Source: Streptomyces exfoliatus (GTDB lineage: Bacteria; Actinomycetota; Actinomycetes; Streptomycetales; Streptomycetaceae). From it: DNA of 64,000 nt. Location: the NCBI RefSeq assembly GCF_000725545.1, contig NZ_JNZP01000014.1, forward strand, positions 1-64,000, given 5' to 3'. A program made the translations under genes and the position numbers. Under the pieces are notes generated by a model that did no database searches, was not told the origin of the DNA, and saw only the letters and a program-made list of their open reading frames with translations. How positions within the stretch are numbered: the stretch's first letter is position 1; every line of letters begins with the position of its first letter. Positions 35,124 to 45,382 of this stretch are shown here, in pieces.

Positions 35124-35205
35124 ATGCGTGTCGGCCGTGAAGTCCCTTTTCCGGTGGATAGCTTGCGTTGACTCGACACCGCTGAGAAATGGGGCAGGGC
35201 AGCGT

Positions 35206-35952
<747 letters not shown>

Positions 35953-35966
35953 GCGGGGTGGGAACC

Positions 35967-36884
35967 ATGCAGCGCACGCACCGGACCCCGGTCGCTCTCG
36001 CCCTGCTGCTCGCCGCGATGGCGGCGCTCGGCGGCTGTGGAAGGGAGGGCAGCCCGCCCGTCAAGGGACCGCAACCCGACCAACTCCCCGTCTACCAGGT
36101 CCAGTCAGGCTTCACCCTGCCCGACTCCGCCACCTGGAACCGGGCGAAGAAGCGCGGCCGGCTCGTCGTCGGCGCCAAGGAGGACCAGCCCTACATGGGG
36201 GAGAAGGACCCGGCCACCGGCCGCTACTCGGGCTTCGACATCGAGATCGCGAAGATGATGGCGGCCTCCCTCGGCTTCGACCCGGCCGGCATCGACTTCC
36301 GTACGATCGCCTCGGCCAACCGCGAAACCGCCCTGCAGAACGGCCAGATCGACTACTACGTCGGCACGTACACCATCAACGACAACCGCAAGAAGCTCGT
36401 CGGCTTCGCCGGACCCTACTACCAGGCCGGCCAGTCCCTCCTGGTCCGCACCGACGAGAACGACATCAAGGGCCCCCAGGACCTGGCGGGCAAGCGCGTC
36501 TGCTCGGCCGCCGGCTCCACCCCGTACCAGCGGATCGAGAAGGACTACCCGAAGGCCGAGCTCGTCGCCTACGACACGTACTCCGCCTGCGTGGACAACC
36601 TCCTGACCTACCAGGTCGACGCCGTCACCACCGACGACACGATCCTCATGGGCTACGCCGCGAAGGTCCCCGACGAACTCAAGGTCGTCGGCGAGCCGTT
36701 CTCCGAGGAGCCGTACGGCATCGGCGTCCCGCGCGGCGACAACGCACTGCGCTTCGCCCTCGACGACGCCATCGCCACCCACGAGAAGAACGGCGACTGG
36801 AAGAAGGCGTACGACGCCACCCTCGGCCTCTCCGGGGTCCCCGCCCCGCCGCCGCCCGCCATCGACCGCTACCCGGCGAGCTGA
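35967..36884 (+). CDS. gluB: amino acid ABC transporter binding lipoprotein
   Basis: A 305-aa extracellular solute-binding protein with a lipoprotein signal ending ALGGC (Cys near residue 24). The SBP family 3 fold follows: GRLVVGAKEDQPYMGEKD, GRYSGFDIEIAKMMAASLGF, QIDYYVGTYTINDNRKK and VDAVTTDDTILMGY. The ligand-site Arg and Asp positions fit glutamate or aspartate. It begins 14 bp after gluA. Confidence 0.94.
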   Translation: MQRTHRTPVALALLLAAMAALGGCGREGSPPVKGPQPDQLPVYQVQSGFTLPDSATWNRAKKRGRLVVGAKEDQPYMGEKDPATGRYSGFDIEIAKMMAASLGFDPAGIDFRTIASANRETALQNGQIDYYVGTYTINDNRKKLVGFAGPYYQAGQSLLVRTDENDIKGPQDLAGKRVCSAAGSTPYQRIEKDYPKAELVAYDTYSACVDNLLTYQVDAVTTDDTILMGYAAKVPDELKVVGEPFSEEPYGIGVPRGDNALRFALDDAIATHEKNGDWKKAYDATLGLSGVPAPPPPAIDRYPAS

Positions 36885-36915
36885 CCCGGAGGAGCCCCCA
36901 CATGGAGTCACTGGC

Positions 36916-37560
36916 ATGGACGTCCTGACCGACAACTTCTCGCTCTACGGCAAGGGATTCCTCGGTACCGTCGAACTCACCGTCTACGCTTCGGCGCTGG
37001 CCCTCGTCCTCGGCTTCCTCATGGCCTCGTTCCGCGTCGCGCCCGTCGGCTCCTTCCGGGTCTTCGGCACGGTCTGGGTCACCGTCCTGCGCAACACCCC
37101 GCTGACCCTGCTCTTCTTCGCGGTCATGCTCGGCCTGCCCAGGTTCGGACTCGTGCTGCCCTTCGAGGTGTTCGCGGTCCTCGCGCTCGGCTGCTACACC
37201 TCTGCCTTCATCTGCGAGGTGCTCCGCTCCGGCATCAACACCGTGCCGCGCGGGCAGGGCGAGGCCGCCCGCAGCCTCGGCATGACCTTCACGCAGACCC
37301 TCGGCACGGTCGTCCTGCCGCAGGCCTTCCGCACGGTCATCCCGCCGATCGGCTCCACCCTGATCGCCCTCGCCAAGAACTCGGCCATCGCGGGCGCGTT
37401 CAGCGTCACCGAACTCCTCGGCACCTACAAGACGTTGAGCGAACTCGGCTACAACATCGTCTGGACCTTCGTCTGGATCGCCGTCGGATACCTGATCATC
37501 ACCCTCACCATCAGCGCCCTCTTCCATGTCATGGAAAAGCGCTGGGGAGTCGCCCGATGA
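36916..37560 (+). CDS. gluC: amino acid ABC transporter permease 1
   Basis: A 214-aa permease of the HisMQ type with about five helices. The EAA loop is YTSAFICEVLRSGINTVPRG followed by GEAARSLGMTF. ATG 36916 has GGAG eight bases upstream. A nine-codon out-of-frame mini-ORF (36902-36928) with a better ribosome site overlaps the start and could tune translation. The stop overlaps the next gene by four bases. Confidence 0.94.
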   Translation: MDVLTDNFSLYGKGFLGTVELTVYASALALVLGFLMASFRVAPVGSFRVFGTVWVTVLRNTPLTLLFFAVMLGLPRFGLVLPFEVFAVLALGCYTSAFICEVLRSGINTVPRGQGEAARSLGMTFTQTLGTVVLPQAFRTVIPPIGSTLIALAKNSAIAGAFSVTELLGTYKTLSELGYNIVWTFVWIAVGYLIITLTISALFHVMEKRWGVAR

Positions 37561-38414
37561 CCGAGTCCACCGCCCTCTACGACATCCCCGGCCCGCACGC
37601 CAGGCGGCGCCACATCCTCTACGGCCTCGCGTCCACCGTGGTGCTCCTCGCCCTGGCCGGGTGGCTCCTCCATCTCCTCTTCGACAGCGACCAGTTCACC
37701 TCCACCAAGTGGTCGCCCTTCCTCTACAAGGGCATCCAGGAGCTGCTGCTCGAAGGCCTCGGCAACACCCTCAAGGCCTTCGCGTACGCCTCGGTGCTCT
37801 CGCTCGCCCTCGGCGCGGTCCTCGCCACCGGGCGGTTGTCCGAGCGCCGGGTGCTGCGCTGGATCTCCACCCTGATCATCGAGTTCTTCCGCGCGATGCC
37901 GGTCCTCGTGATGATCTTCTTCATCTTCGTGGCACTCAAGGTGCAGCCGCTGCCCGCGCTCGTCGCCGGACTGACCCTCTACAACGGCTCCGTGCTCGCG
38001 GAGGTCTTCCGCACCGGAATCCACTCGGTCGCACGCGGCCAGGGCGAGGCCGCGTACGCGCTCGGCATGCGCAAGACGCAGGTCATGACCTACGTCCTGA
38101 CCCCGCAGGCCGTCCGCGCGATGCTGCCGGCCATCATCAGCCAGCTCGTCGTGGCCCTCAAGGACACCTCGCTCGGATTCCTCATCACCTACGAGGAGTT
38201 CCTGCACGCGGGCAAGCTGATCGCGTCGAACCTCGACTACGACCTGCCGTTCATCCCGGTCGTGCTCGTCATCTCGCCCATCTACATCGGGATGTGCATG
38301 CTCCTCTCCTGGTTCGCCACCTGGGTGGCCCGCAAGGAGCGCCGCAACCCGAAGACCAAGGCCGTGGAGGTCGCTCCGGCCGAACCACAGACGCTGCTGC
38401 CGGGACAGCCGTAG
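37557..38414 (+). CDS. gluD: amino acid ABC transporter permease 2
   Basis: A 285-aa permease paired with gluC. It is longer at the N terminus, with an extra helix (ILYGLASTVVLLALAGWLLH). The EAA loop is GSVLAEVFRTGIHSVARGQG followed by EAAYALGMRK. Coupled to gluC by ATGA. Completes a glutamate-type importer with GluA and GluB. Confidence 0.94.
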   Translation: MTESTALYDIPGPHARRRHILYGLASTVVLLALAGWLLHLLFDSDQFTSTKWSPFLYKGIQELLLEGLGNTLKAFAYASVLSLALGAVLATGRLSERRVLRWISTLIIEFFRAMPVLVMIFFIFVALKVQPLPALVAGLTLYNGSVLAEVFRTGIHSVARGQGEAAYALGMRKTQVMTYVLTPQAVRAMLPAIISQLVVALKDTSLGFLITYEEFLHAGKLIASNLDYDLPFIPVVLVISPIYIGMCMLLSWFATWVARKERRNPKTKAVEVAPAEPQTLLPGQP

Positions 38415-38452
38415 CGAGCGAGGAGCCGCACCCGCCCGGCAGCAGCCGGTGA

Positions 38453-40018
38453 TCACTCCTTCCGCAGCGGTACCGACACGTACGACGGGTCGGCCGCGGG
38501 GGAGGAGAAGGTCAGCTGCGCGCCGGTCGGGTTGTGCTCGATGTAGAGCGGGTCGACGGTGTCGACGACCAGCGCGAGCCGGTGCCCGGCCGGCACGTCG
38601 TACGCCGTGGAGAACAGCTCCAGGTCCACCGGGAAGGGCGCGCCCGGGGTCCGGTCGTGGAAGGTGTACGGGGCGTTGCTGATCAGTTTGCCGACCCCGA
38701 GCGGGCCCACGTCGTAGAGGTACGCGACGAGGGTGCCGCTCCTCTCGGCGGGGGTGACGGTGGTGTGCACCTTCACCGTGCCGCGCACCCGCTGCGCGGT
38801 GTCGTACCGTTCCGACTGCCAGACGCCGGCGAAGGCGCGGGGCAGCAGGGGGACGGAGACGAGGGGCGGGGTGCGGAGGAACTGGTCCAGGGCGTTGGTG
38901 AGCAGGGTGATGCCGCCGTTGGCGCCGGAGTCGACGTTCGCCCAGATCCGCTGCGTACCGTCGAGGTCGAACTTGCGCTGGTTCGCGTGGACGGACTTCC
39001 AGTCCGGGTAGCCCTCGTAGCCGCTAATGGAACGGGACTTGAGCTGGACGGGCTGTTCGCGGTCGATGCCGTTGTCGACGCCCTTGAGGTGGCGGTCGAA
39101 CCAGCGGTGGGCGCTGGTCCAGGTGTCGTTGGGCAGGCCGAACAGGCCGGTGGCCTCGGCGGTGGCGTGGTCGCCGGGACGGAACTCCAGGCGCTTGGGG
39201 CCGGTGAGCTTCTCGAAGAAGCTCGCGTACTGGTTGGGTGGGAAGATGGTGTCCCCCCAGGCGTTGCCGAGCATGATCGCGGCGCCGTTGGCGTTGATCC
39301 GGTCCAGGTGGGCGGCGGGGGAGCGGGTACGGCCCCAGGCGATCATCTCGTCCTCCTTGTCGAGGTTCGACGAGAGGAAGTCGCCCAGGATCTCCTTGAG
39401 TTCGGGACCGGGTCGGCCCGTCAGGTATCCGGCGCCGCCGAGCAGGGCGGCGGCCTGGAGGTGCTGGGTGCGGCCGCTGTAGATGGACTCGATGAGGTCG
39501 GCCCAGCCGCTGAGCGCGGCGACCGCCTTGATCCGGGGGTCGTGGGCGGCGGTGAGGAGGCTGATCCCCGCCCCGTACGAGACGCCCGCCATGCCGATGT
39601 GGTCGGGGTCGGAAGGCGTGTTCGCGAGGGCCCAGTCGACGACTTTCGAGGCGTCGGCGATGTCCTTGGGGCCCGCGGTCTCGATCTCTCCGCCGGACTG
39701 CCAGAAGCCGCGCGAGTTGTAACTGACCACGACGTAGCCGGAGTCGGCGAGCTTCTTGGCCTGGGCGAGGTACTCGATCTGGGGCATGGCCCAGCTGGTG
39801 GGGAGCACGATCAGGGGATGGCGGGTGGCGGCGCCGGCACCGGCGGGGGTGACGACGTTCGCCTTGAGGACGGTGCCTCCCTCTCCGGCGATGTCGACGA
39901 AGCGGATGCCGGTGTCGGCGCTGGTGCCGGTCTCTTCGGCCTGGGCGGCGGGGGCGAGCCCGAGGGCCGTCCCGGCCACGAGGGCGGCCGAGACGGCGAG
40001 GGCCAGGGATGTGCGCAC
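38453..40018 (-). CDS. secreted S15/CocE-type alpha/beta hydrolase
   Basis: A 521-aa secreted hydrolase. The signal peptide SLALAVSAALVAGTALGLAP ends at AQA near residue 28. The catalytic domain has LIVLPTSWAMPQIEY, SYNSRGFWQSGG and the nucleophile elbow GVSYGAG. A C-terminal jelly-roll domain follows (AYLYDVGPLGVGKLI, GHRLALVVDTVDPLY). This fits X-Pro dipeptidyl-peptidase/CocE-like acylases. GTG 40018 is supported by GAGGAG six bases upstream. The upstream gap holds repeated GTTAC/GTAAC motifs. Confidence 0.88.
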   Translation of the reverse strand: MRTSLALAVSAALVAGTALGLAPAAQAEETGTSADTGIRFVDIAGEGGTVLKANVVTPAGAGAATRHPLIVLPTSWAMPQIEYLAQAKKLADSGYVVVSYNSRGFWQSGGEIETAGPKDIADASKVVDWALANTPSDPDHIGMAGVSYGAGISLLTAAHDPRIKAVAALSGWADLIESIYSGRTQHLQAAALLGGAGYLTGRPGPELKEILGDFLSSNLDKEDEMIAWGRTRSPAAHLDRINANGAAIMLGNAWGDTIFPPNQYASFFEKLTGPKRLEFRPGDHATAEATGLFGLPNDTWTSAHRWFDRHLKGVDNGIDREQPVQLKSRSISGYEGYPDWKSVHANQRKFDLDGTQRIWANVDSGANGGITLLTNALDQFLRTPPLVSVPLLPRAFAGVWQSERYDTAQRVRGTVKVHTTVTPAERSGTLVAYLYDVGPLGVGKLISNAPYTFHDRTPGAPFPVDLELFSTAYDVPAGHRLALVVDTVDPLYIEHNPTGAQLTFSSPAADPSYVSVPLRKE

Positions 40019-40081
40019 GGGTCACTCCTCACTGGGGACACTGCTGGGGGCGGTGATGGGGGGCAGTGAAAGTGACCCGAC

Positions 40082-40136
40082 GGTAACCTCGGTCTCTTAC
40101 CCGTGGTAACCGGTCGGTATGTTACGTGCGAGTAAC
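40082..40136. promoter_or_regulatory. cluster of GTAAC/GTTAC pentamers
   Basis: GGTAAC (40083 and 40106), CTTAC (40096) and the inverted pair GTTAC/GTAAC (40121 and 40132) crowd the short gap between the S15-type gene and the tetratricopeptide-like gene. The last pair overlaps that gene's stop codon. It may be a regulator array for the S15-type promoter; the binding protein is unknown. Confidence 0.4.
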
Positions 40137-41378
40137 GATTGCGTTCGAGGTGGCGGCGCCCCGCAGCTCCACGGCCGCCGCGAAGTCCGCGTGAGCCTCC
40201 TCGTACCGCTGGGCGGCGACGAGGAACATGGCGCGGTCCGTCAGCGTCTCCGCGAGCGTCCCCGGCGCGGTGGGAAGGCGGCGGGCGAGCGCGACGCCCT
40301 GGTCGAAGAGCGGCCGCAGGTGTTCCTCGATCCGGTAGGTGCGCCGCTCCTGGAGCAGGGACGAACGGCGGGTCAACCGGCGGTGGGTCGTCACCGCCTC
40401 GGGGAGGCGCCCCGCCTCGACGAGCCCGGCGACCTCCGTCTCGAGCACGGGGATGTCGGCGAAGTAGGACTCCCGGGTGTCGGGTGACCACTGGAGGAAG
40501 TCGGTCCCGAACGGAGGCGTCGGCGCCTCCCGGGACCCGGCGGGCTCGGCCGTCCGGCCCGACAGGGCGTACAAGGTGCACCACCAGGAAAGGATGTTGC
40601 TCCAGACCTTCGGCTCACCGGCCTCCGCCAGTCGGGCGAGCAGGGCGAGTGCCTCCCGCCGATCCGCCCCCTCCTCCTCGTGGCGACCGGATGCCTCGAA
40701 CATCCGGGAACGATGGACGAGTTCCCAGACGAGGATGGCGAGGGAGGAGGTGGCGGCCTCCGTCTTGCGCCGGGTGTCGTCGACGAGTTCCGTGAAGACG
40801 GCGAGGGCTTCGTCGTGCCGCCCGGCGGCGTCCAGCTCCGCCGCCCGTGCCACGGTGCTCCAGAAGCAGACCTCGGCCTGTCGCGATCCCGTCCCGAGGG
40901 CCTCCGCCGCCTCCGCGTGACGCCCCTCCTCGGCGAGCATCGTCGCCAGTGGTCCGTGCCCGTACGCGGAGCTCTTCACCTGCCCCCTCTCGAAGCCGAG
41001 CCGCCCGGCCTCCGCCATCTCCTCGCACACCGCGAACCCCTCGGCCCGGCGGCCGGCGCGGAGCAACGTGTGCCGGTAGGTGTCCAGGGTTCGGCAGAGC
41101 ACCTCGGTTCTGTTCGGCTCGCCGGCGTCGATGCGCCGGGCGGCATCCGCGGCCTCGGCGTGCAGCGCGAGCAGCAGCTCCCGTCCGCCCTGGTTCCCGA
41201 CGTCGTACCCGTACGAGAGGAGGGCCCCGACCAGTTTCGGCAGGTAGGCCGCCGGGCTCACCCGGGCGAGCACCCGGTACGCCTGGACCTCCTGGGTCAG
41301 GCTCGGCCGGTCGGATCCGAGGAGCATCGTCCGCGCCCGCAGCACCGCATCGTGATCGACGTTCTCGGAGTGATTCAT
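40122..41378 (-). CDS. helical-repeat (TPR-like) hypothetical protein
   Basis: A 418-aa soluble, all-helical protein. Repeated helix pairs such as RRAEGFAVCEEMAEAGRLGF, RHAEAAEALGTGSRQAEVCF and RHDEALAVFTELVDDTRRKT indicate a tetratricopeptide-like solenoid. No catalytic domain is seen. Similar proteins are common in Streptomyces and of unknown role, probably a scaffold or sensor. It is transcribed toward the S15-type gene on the same strand. Confidence 0.75.
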   Translation of the reverse strand: MNHSENVDHDAVLRARTMLLGSDRPSLTQEVQAYRVLARVSPAAYLPKLVGALLSYGYDVGNQGGRELLLALHAEAADAARRIDAGEPNRTEVLCRTLDTYRHTLLRAGRRAEGFAVCEEMAEAGRLGFERGQVKSSAYGHGPLATMLAEEGRHAEAAEALGTGSRQAEVCFWSTVARAAELDAAGRHDEALAVFTELVDDTRRKTEAATSSLAILVWELVHRSRMFEASGRHEEEGADRREALALLARLAEAGEPKVWSNILSWWCTLYALSGRTAEPAGSREAPTPPFGTDFLQWSPDTRESYFADIPVLETEVAGLVEAGRLPEAVTTHRRLTRRSSLLQERRTYRIEEHLRPLFDQGVALARRLPTAPGTLAETLTDRAMFLVAAQRYEEAHADFAAAVELRGAATSNAIVTRT

Positions 41379-41508
41379 GACGGTGATTCTGGGAGTCGCG
41401 GACCGGGTGGGACAACGTTCTCGAACTGTGTGATCAGTCCTACGAAAACCGCCCCTGACCTGTCATGATGGAAACGTCTTCACCCCTGAACAGCTGTCGG
41501 CGGGAGGC

Positions 41509-42768
41509 ATGGTGGGGGACGCGAGCGACGTGCCCGACGTCTTCGATCCGCGGATCTACGCCGCCGGGATCCCGCACGACCGCTTCCGCGCGCTGCGCGA
41601 CCTGGCCCCCGTCGCCCGGCAGGAGGAGCCGGAGATCCTGGGGTGGCCCGCCGGACCCGGCTTCTGGGCCGTCACCCGGCACGCCGACGTCGTCCGGGTG
41701 CTCAAGGATTCGGGGACGTACTCCTCGTGCCTCGGCGCCACCCAGATCCGCGACCCCGACCCCGCCGACCTGCCGTTCATCCGGCGCATGATGCTCAATC
41801 AGGATCCGCCGCTCCACGGACGGTTGAGACGGCTCGTCAGCCGGGCCTTCACTCCGGGCCGGATCGAGCGATTCGGCGTCACCGCGCGCGAGCGGGCCAG
41901 GACACTGATCGGCGCGGTGGTGGCGGACGGCGGCGAGACGGACCTCGTCCGGACCGTCACCGACGACTACGCACTGCTCAACCTGACCGACCTGCTCGGC
42001 GTCCCCGCGAGCGATCGGGGGCTCCTCCATGCCTGGACGGAGCGGGTCATCGCCTATCAGGACCCCGACGAGCCGCCCGTCCTCGACGCCGAGGGGCGGC
42101 CGGTCAACCCCCGCTCGCCCGCCATGCTCGCCGAGATGTTCGCCTACGCCCAGGAGCTTGCCGCGTACAAGCGCGAGCATCCCGCCGACGACATCATGAC
42201 CTCGCTCGCCACGTCCGAACTCGCCGACGCCGAACTGGAGATGTTCTTCTTCCTGCTGACCGTCGCCGGCAACGACACGGTCCGCAGCGCCGCCCCCGGC
42301 GGACTCCTCGCCCTCGCCGAACACCCGGACGAGCAGCGGAGGCTGTGGGCGGGCCAGGTGGTCATGGACACGGCGGTGGACGAACTCCTGCGTGTGCACC
42401 CGCCCGTGCTGTCCTTCCGGCGCACCGCGGTCCACGACACCGATTTGGCCGGCCTGCCGATCCGGCGCGGCGACAAGGTCGTCGTCTTCCACGCCTCCGC
42501 CAACCACGACGAGCGCGTCTTCCCCGACCCGCACCGCCTCGACCTCGACCGGAATCCGAACCCGCACGTCTCCTTCGGCGACGGCCCGCACGTCTGTCTG
42601 GGCGCCCACTTCGCCCGGCTCCAACTCCGTGTCCTTCACGAGGAGATGCGTCTGGCCTGCGACGGCCTGGAACTCGCCGGACCGCCCCGCCGGCTCGTCT
42701 CCAACTTCATCAACGGCGTCAAGTCGCTGCCGGTGCGGCTGCGGGAGCCGTCAGTGCCGCGCGCGTGA
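41509..42768 (+). CDS. cytochrome P450
   Basis: A 419-aa P450. The I-helix oxygen motif is AGNDTVRS, the K-helix ExxR is likely in DELLRVHPPVLSFRR, and the heme loop FGDGPHVCLGAHFAR has its Cys near residue 363. The sequence resembles CYP124/125/142-type bacterial enzymes that hydroxylate steroid or fatty side chains, but the substrate cannot be set by eye. ATG 41509 abuts GGGAGG, so GTG 41512 is a possible start. There is no ferredoxin gene next to it. It overlaps the convergent neighbour by 50 bp. Confidence 0.93.
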   Translation: MVGDASDVPDVFDPRIYAAGIPHDRFRALRDLAPVARQEEPEILGWPAGPGFWAVTRHADVVRVLKDSGTYSSCLGATQIRDPDPADLPFIRRMMLNQDPPLHGRLRRLVSRAFTPGRIERFGVTARERARTLIGAVVADGGETDLVRTVTDDYALLNLTDLLGVPASDRGLLHAWTERVIAYQDPDEPPVLDAEGRPVNPRSPAMLAEMFAYAQELAAYKREHPADDIMTSLATSELADAELEMFFFLLTVAGNDTVRSAAPGGLLALAEHPDEQRRLWAGQVVMDTAVDELLRVHPPVLSFRRTAVHDTDLAGLPIRRGDKVVVFHASANHDERVFPDPHRLDLDRNPNPHVSFGDGPHVCLGAHFARLQLRVLHEEMRLACDGLELAGPPRRLVSNFINGVKSLPVRLREPSVPRA

Positions 42769-43450
42769 CATCGGCCACCAGCTCCACCACATCAGGGCCG
42801 TACGCCTGCGTGTTGACGACCTTGAGGAGCAGGACGAAGGTGCCCGAGCGGTGGGTGCGTGCCAGGGACTCGTGGTGGCGGGCCAGGTAGCGGGTCGCCG
42901 CCTGGTTGGTGATGGCACGCTGCCCGCAGAAGAGGAAGACGGGCCGGCCTCCCTCCCCGGCCGTGAGCCGGGCGAGTATCACGTACTCGGCGATCCCCTT
43001 CTCCATGAGGTGCCGCTCGCCGCCGACCGTGATCGATCCCCGGACCTCGCTGGGCTGCACGTCCACGTTCATGGTCACACCGGGGAGCAGGGTCGCGAGA
43101 TGGGCGGCCGTCCGTCTGTTCGAGTACGGTCCGCCGACGCAGAACTCGGTCCGGTCCCCGAAGCCCTGGTGGGCCACGTCGTGCGCGAGGATCCGGGCCT
43201 GTGCCCCGCAGTCCTTGATGAGCGCGGAGAGTTCGAGCATCGCGAAGACGTCGAAGCGGTGCACGACGTTGTCGCCGCCCGCCTCCCGGTTCACCACGAG
43301 CAGGCACTCCGAGCCCGCAGGAAGCCCGAAGAACGCCTGCTTCCTGCGGAGCCTGCGCCGCCAGAGATACGTACGGGCCAGCCAGCCGAGGGACGCGCTG
43401 ACCCCGGTCGCCAGTACTCCCAGCACGATGTTGCGCACGTCTTCGTTCAT
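42719..43450 (-). CDS. membrane-anchored protein of unknown function
   Basis: A 243-aa protein with one N-terminal helix (IVLGVLATGVSASLGWLART), a basic stretch (WRRRLRRK) and an alpha/beta domain. Repeated features are CLLVVNREAGGDNVVHRFDVF, VGGPYSNRRTAAHLATLLPG and RPVFLFCGQRAITNQAATRY. The Gly-rich loops suggest a Rossmann-like ligand-binding domain facing the cytoplasm. TAGCAT lies eight bases before ATG 43450 with no ribosome site. No family is recognised. Confidence 0.75.
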   Translation of the reverse strand: MNEDVRNIVLGVLATGVSASLGWLARTYLWRRRLRRKQAFFGLPAGSECLLVVNREAGGDNVVHRFDVFAMLELSALIKDCGAQARILAHDVAHQGFGDRTEFCVGGPYSNRRTAAHLATLLPGVTMNVDVQPSEVRGSITVGGERHLMEKGIAEYVILARLTAGEGGRPVFLFCGQRAITNQAATRYLARHHESLARTHRSGTFVLLLKVVNTQAYGPDVVELVADVTRAALTAPAAAPAAT

Positions 43451-43555
43451 GGGCGCGCATGCTAGCGGCCGATCGGCTCCACGTTCGAGGCGGTCCTGAC
43501 GGAACGGGCCGGGGGAAGTTACGCTGCGCGGACGGTCGTTGACTGGAGGTTGCGC

Positions 43556-45355
43556 ATGCGTCGATCCGCCGCCCGGAAGGTCTCCGTTCTCGCTGTCGCG
43601 GTGACGGTCCTCTCGATGGGCGCCGCCGCGCCTCCCGGAGCCCCGCCGTCACCGGTCAAGGTGCCGGTCGCCGTCGGCTACGGCGGCGCCGTGGCCAGCG
43701 TCGACGCCGACGCCTCGGCCGTCGGCGTCGAGGTCCTCCGCAAGGGCGGCAACGCGGTGGACGCCGCCGTCGCCGTCGCGGCCGCCCTCGGCGTCACCGA
43801 GCCCTACTCGGCGGGCATCGGAGGCGGCGGCTACTTCGTGTACTACGACGCGAAGAGCCGGACGGTGCACACCGTCGACGGGCGCGAGACCGCGCCGCGC
43901 TCCGCCGACGCGAACCTCTTCGTGGAGGACGGCAGGCCCATCCCCTTCGAGGAGGGCATGACCAGCGGCCTCGGCGTCGGCACCCCCGGCACCCCGGCGA
44001 CCTGGAAGACCGCGCTCGACGCCTGGGGCAGCAAGCGGCTCGGCACACTCCTGGAGCCCGCCGAGCGCCTGGCCCGCGAGGGCTTCACCGTCGACCCGAC
44101 GTTCCGCGCGCAGACCGCGGCCAACGAGGCGCGCTTCCGCGACTTCACGGCCAGCTCCGAACTCTTCCTGCCCGGCGGGCAGTTGCCCGTGGTCGGCTCG
44201 GTCTTCAAGAACCCCGACCTGGCCCGTACGTACGACACGCTCGGCCGTCACGGCGTCGGCGCGCTCTACCGGGGCCCGCTCGCCCGCGACATCGTGAACA
44301 CCGTCCGCACGCCCCCGGTCCGCCCGGGCGCCACCCGGAAGGTCCGGCCGGGCGACCTGACGGAGGGTGATCTCGCCGCGTACGGCACCGAGTCGCTCCG
44401 TCCGACGAAGGTCTCGTACCGGGGCCTCGACGTCTACGGCATGGCCCCGTCCTCCTCCGGCGGCACGAGCGTCGGCGAGGCCCTCAACATCCTGGAGGGC
44501 ACCGACCTCGCGGCCGCCTCCCCGGCCCGCTATCTGCACCGGTACATCGAGGCCAGCCGCATCGCCTTCGCCGACCGGGGCCGCTGGGTCGGCGACCCGG
44601 CCTTCGAGCCGGTGCCGACGCGCGGCCTGCTCTCCCAGCGGTACGCCGACTCCCGCGCCTGCCTGATCCGCGACGACGCCGTCCTGACCAGCCCCCTGGC
44701 GCCCGGGGACCCGAACAGTCCGGTGCCGTGCGCGAGCGGCGGCACGGCGGCCCCGACCACGTACGAGGGCGAGAACACCACCCACCTCACCGTGGCCGAC
44801 AAGTGGGGCAACGTCGTCGCCTACACGCTCACCATCGAGTCCACCGGCGGCAGCGGCATCACCGTGCCCGGTCGGGGCTTCCTGCTCAACAACGAGCTGA
44901 CCGACTTCTCCTTCGCCCCGGCCAACCCGGCCGTGCACGACCCGAACCTGCCCGGACCCGGCAAGCGGCCGCGCTCCTCGATGTCCCCGACGATCGTGCT
45001 CGACGGACACGACCGGCCCGTCCTCGCCCTCGGGTCCCCGGGCGGCGCGACCATCATCACCACCGTCCTGCAGACCCTCACCGGGGTCGTCGACCGGGGC
45101 CTGCCGCTCGTCGACGCCATCGCCGCGCCCCGCGCCAGCCAGCGCAACCAGGCGACCACCGAACTCGAACCCGGTCTGTGGAACAGCCCCGTCAGGGCCG
45201 AGCTCGAAGCGATCGGGCACGGCTTCCGGCAGAACGCGGAGATCGGCGCGGCGACCGGCGTCCAGCGTCTCCCGGACGGTCGCTGGGTGGCCGCCGCGGA
45301 GACGGTCCGCAGGGGCGGCGGCTCGGCGATGGTGGTCCGGCCGGCCCGGAGGTAG
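43556..45355 (+). CDS. ggt: secreted gamma-glutamyltransferase
   Basis: A 599-aa Ntn-hydrolase precursor. The signal peptide is VSVLAVAVTVLSMGAAAPPG. The large-subunit motif GGNAVDAAVAVAAALGVTEP and the carboxylate-binding DGRETAP are present. The autocleavage site is likely in ENTTHLTVADKWGN, with the nucleophile Thr near residue 408, and the small subunit has GITVPGRGFLLNNELTDF. It cleaves gamma-glutamyl bonds such as glutathione or polyglutamate outside the cell. ATG 43556 follows GGAGG by six bases; TTG 43550 is rejected. Confidence 0.94.
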   Translation: MRRSAARKVSVLAVAVTVLSMGAAAPPGAPPSPVKVPVAVGYGGAVASVDADASAVGVEVLRKGGNAVDAAVAVAAALGVTEPYSAGIGGGGYFVYYDAKSRTVHTVDGRETAPRSADANLFVEDGRPIPFEEGMTSGLGVGTPGTPATWKTALDAWGSKRLGTLLEPAERLAREGFTVDPTFRAQTAANEARFRDFTASSELFLPGGQLPVVGSVFKNPDLARTYDTLGRHGVGALYRGPLARDIVNTVRTPPVRPGATRKVRPGDLTEGDLAAYGTESLRPTKVSYRGLDVYGMAPSSSGGTSVGEALNILEGTDLAAASPARYLHRYIEASRIAFADRGRWVGDPAFEPVPTRGLLSQRYADSRACLIRDDAVLTSPLAPGDPNSPVPCASGGTAAPTTYEGENTTHLTVADKWGNVVAYTLTIESTGGSGITVPGRGFLLNNELTDFSFAPANPAVHDPNLPGPGKRPRSSMSPTIVLDGHDRPVLALGSPGGATIITTVLQTLTGVVDRGLPLVDAIAAPRASQRNQATTELEPGLWNSPVRAELEAIGHGFRQNAEIGAATGVQRLPDGRWVAAAETVRRGGGSAMVVRPARR

Positions 45356-45382
45356 CGGGGCCCGGAGTCCCCCAAGGCCGTC

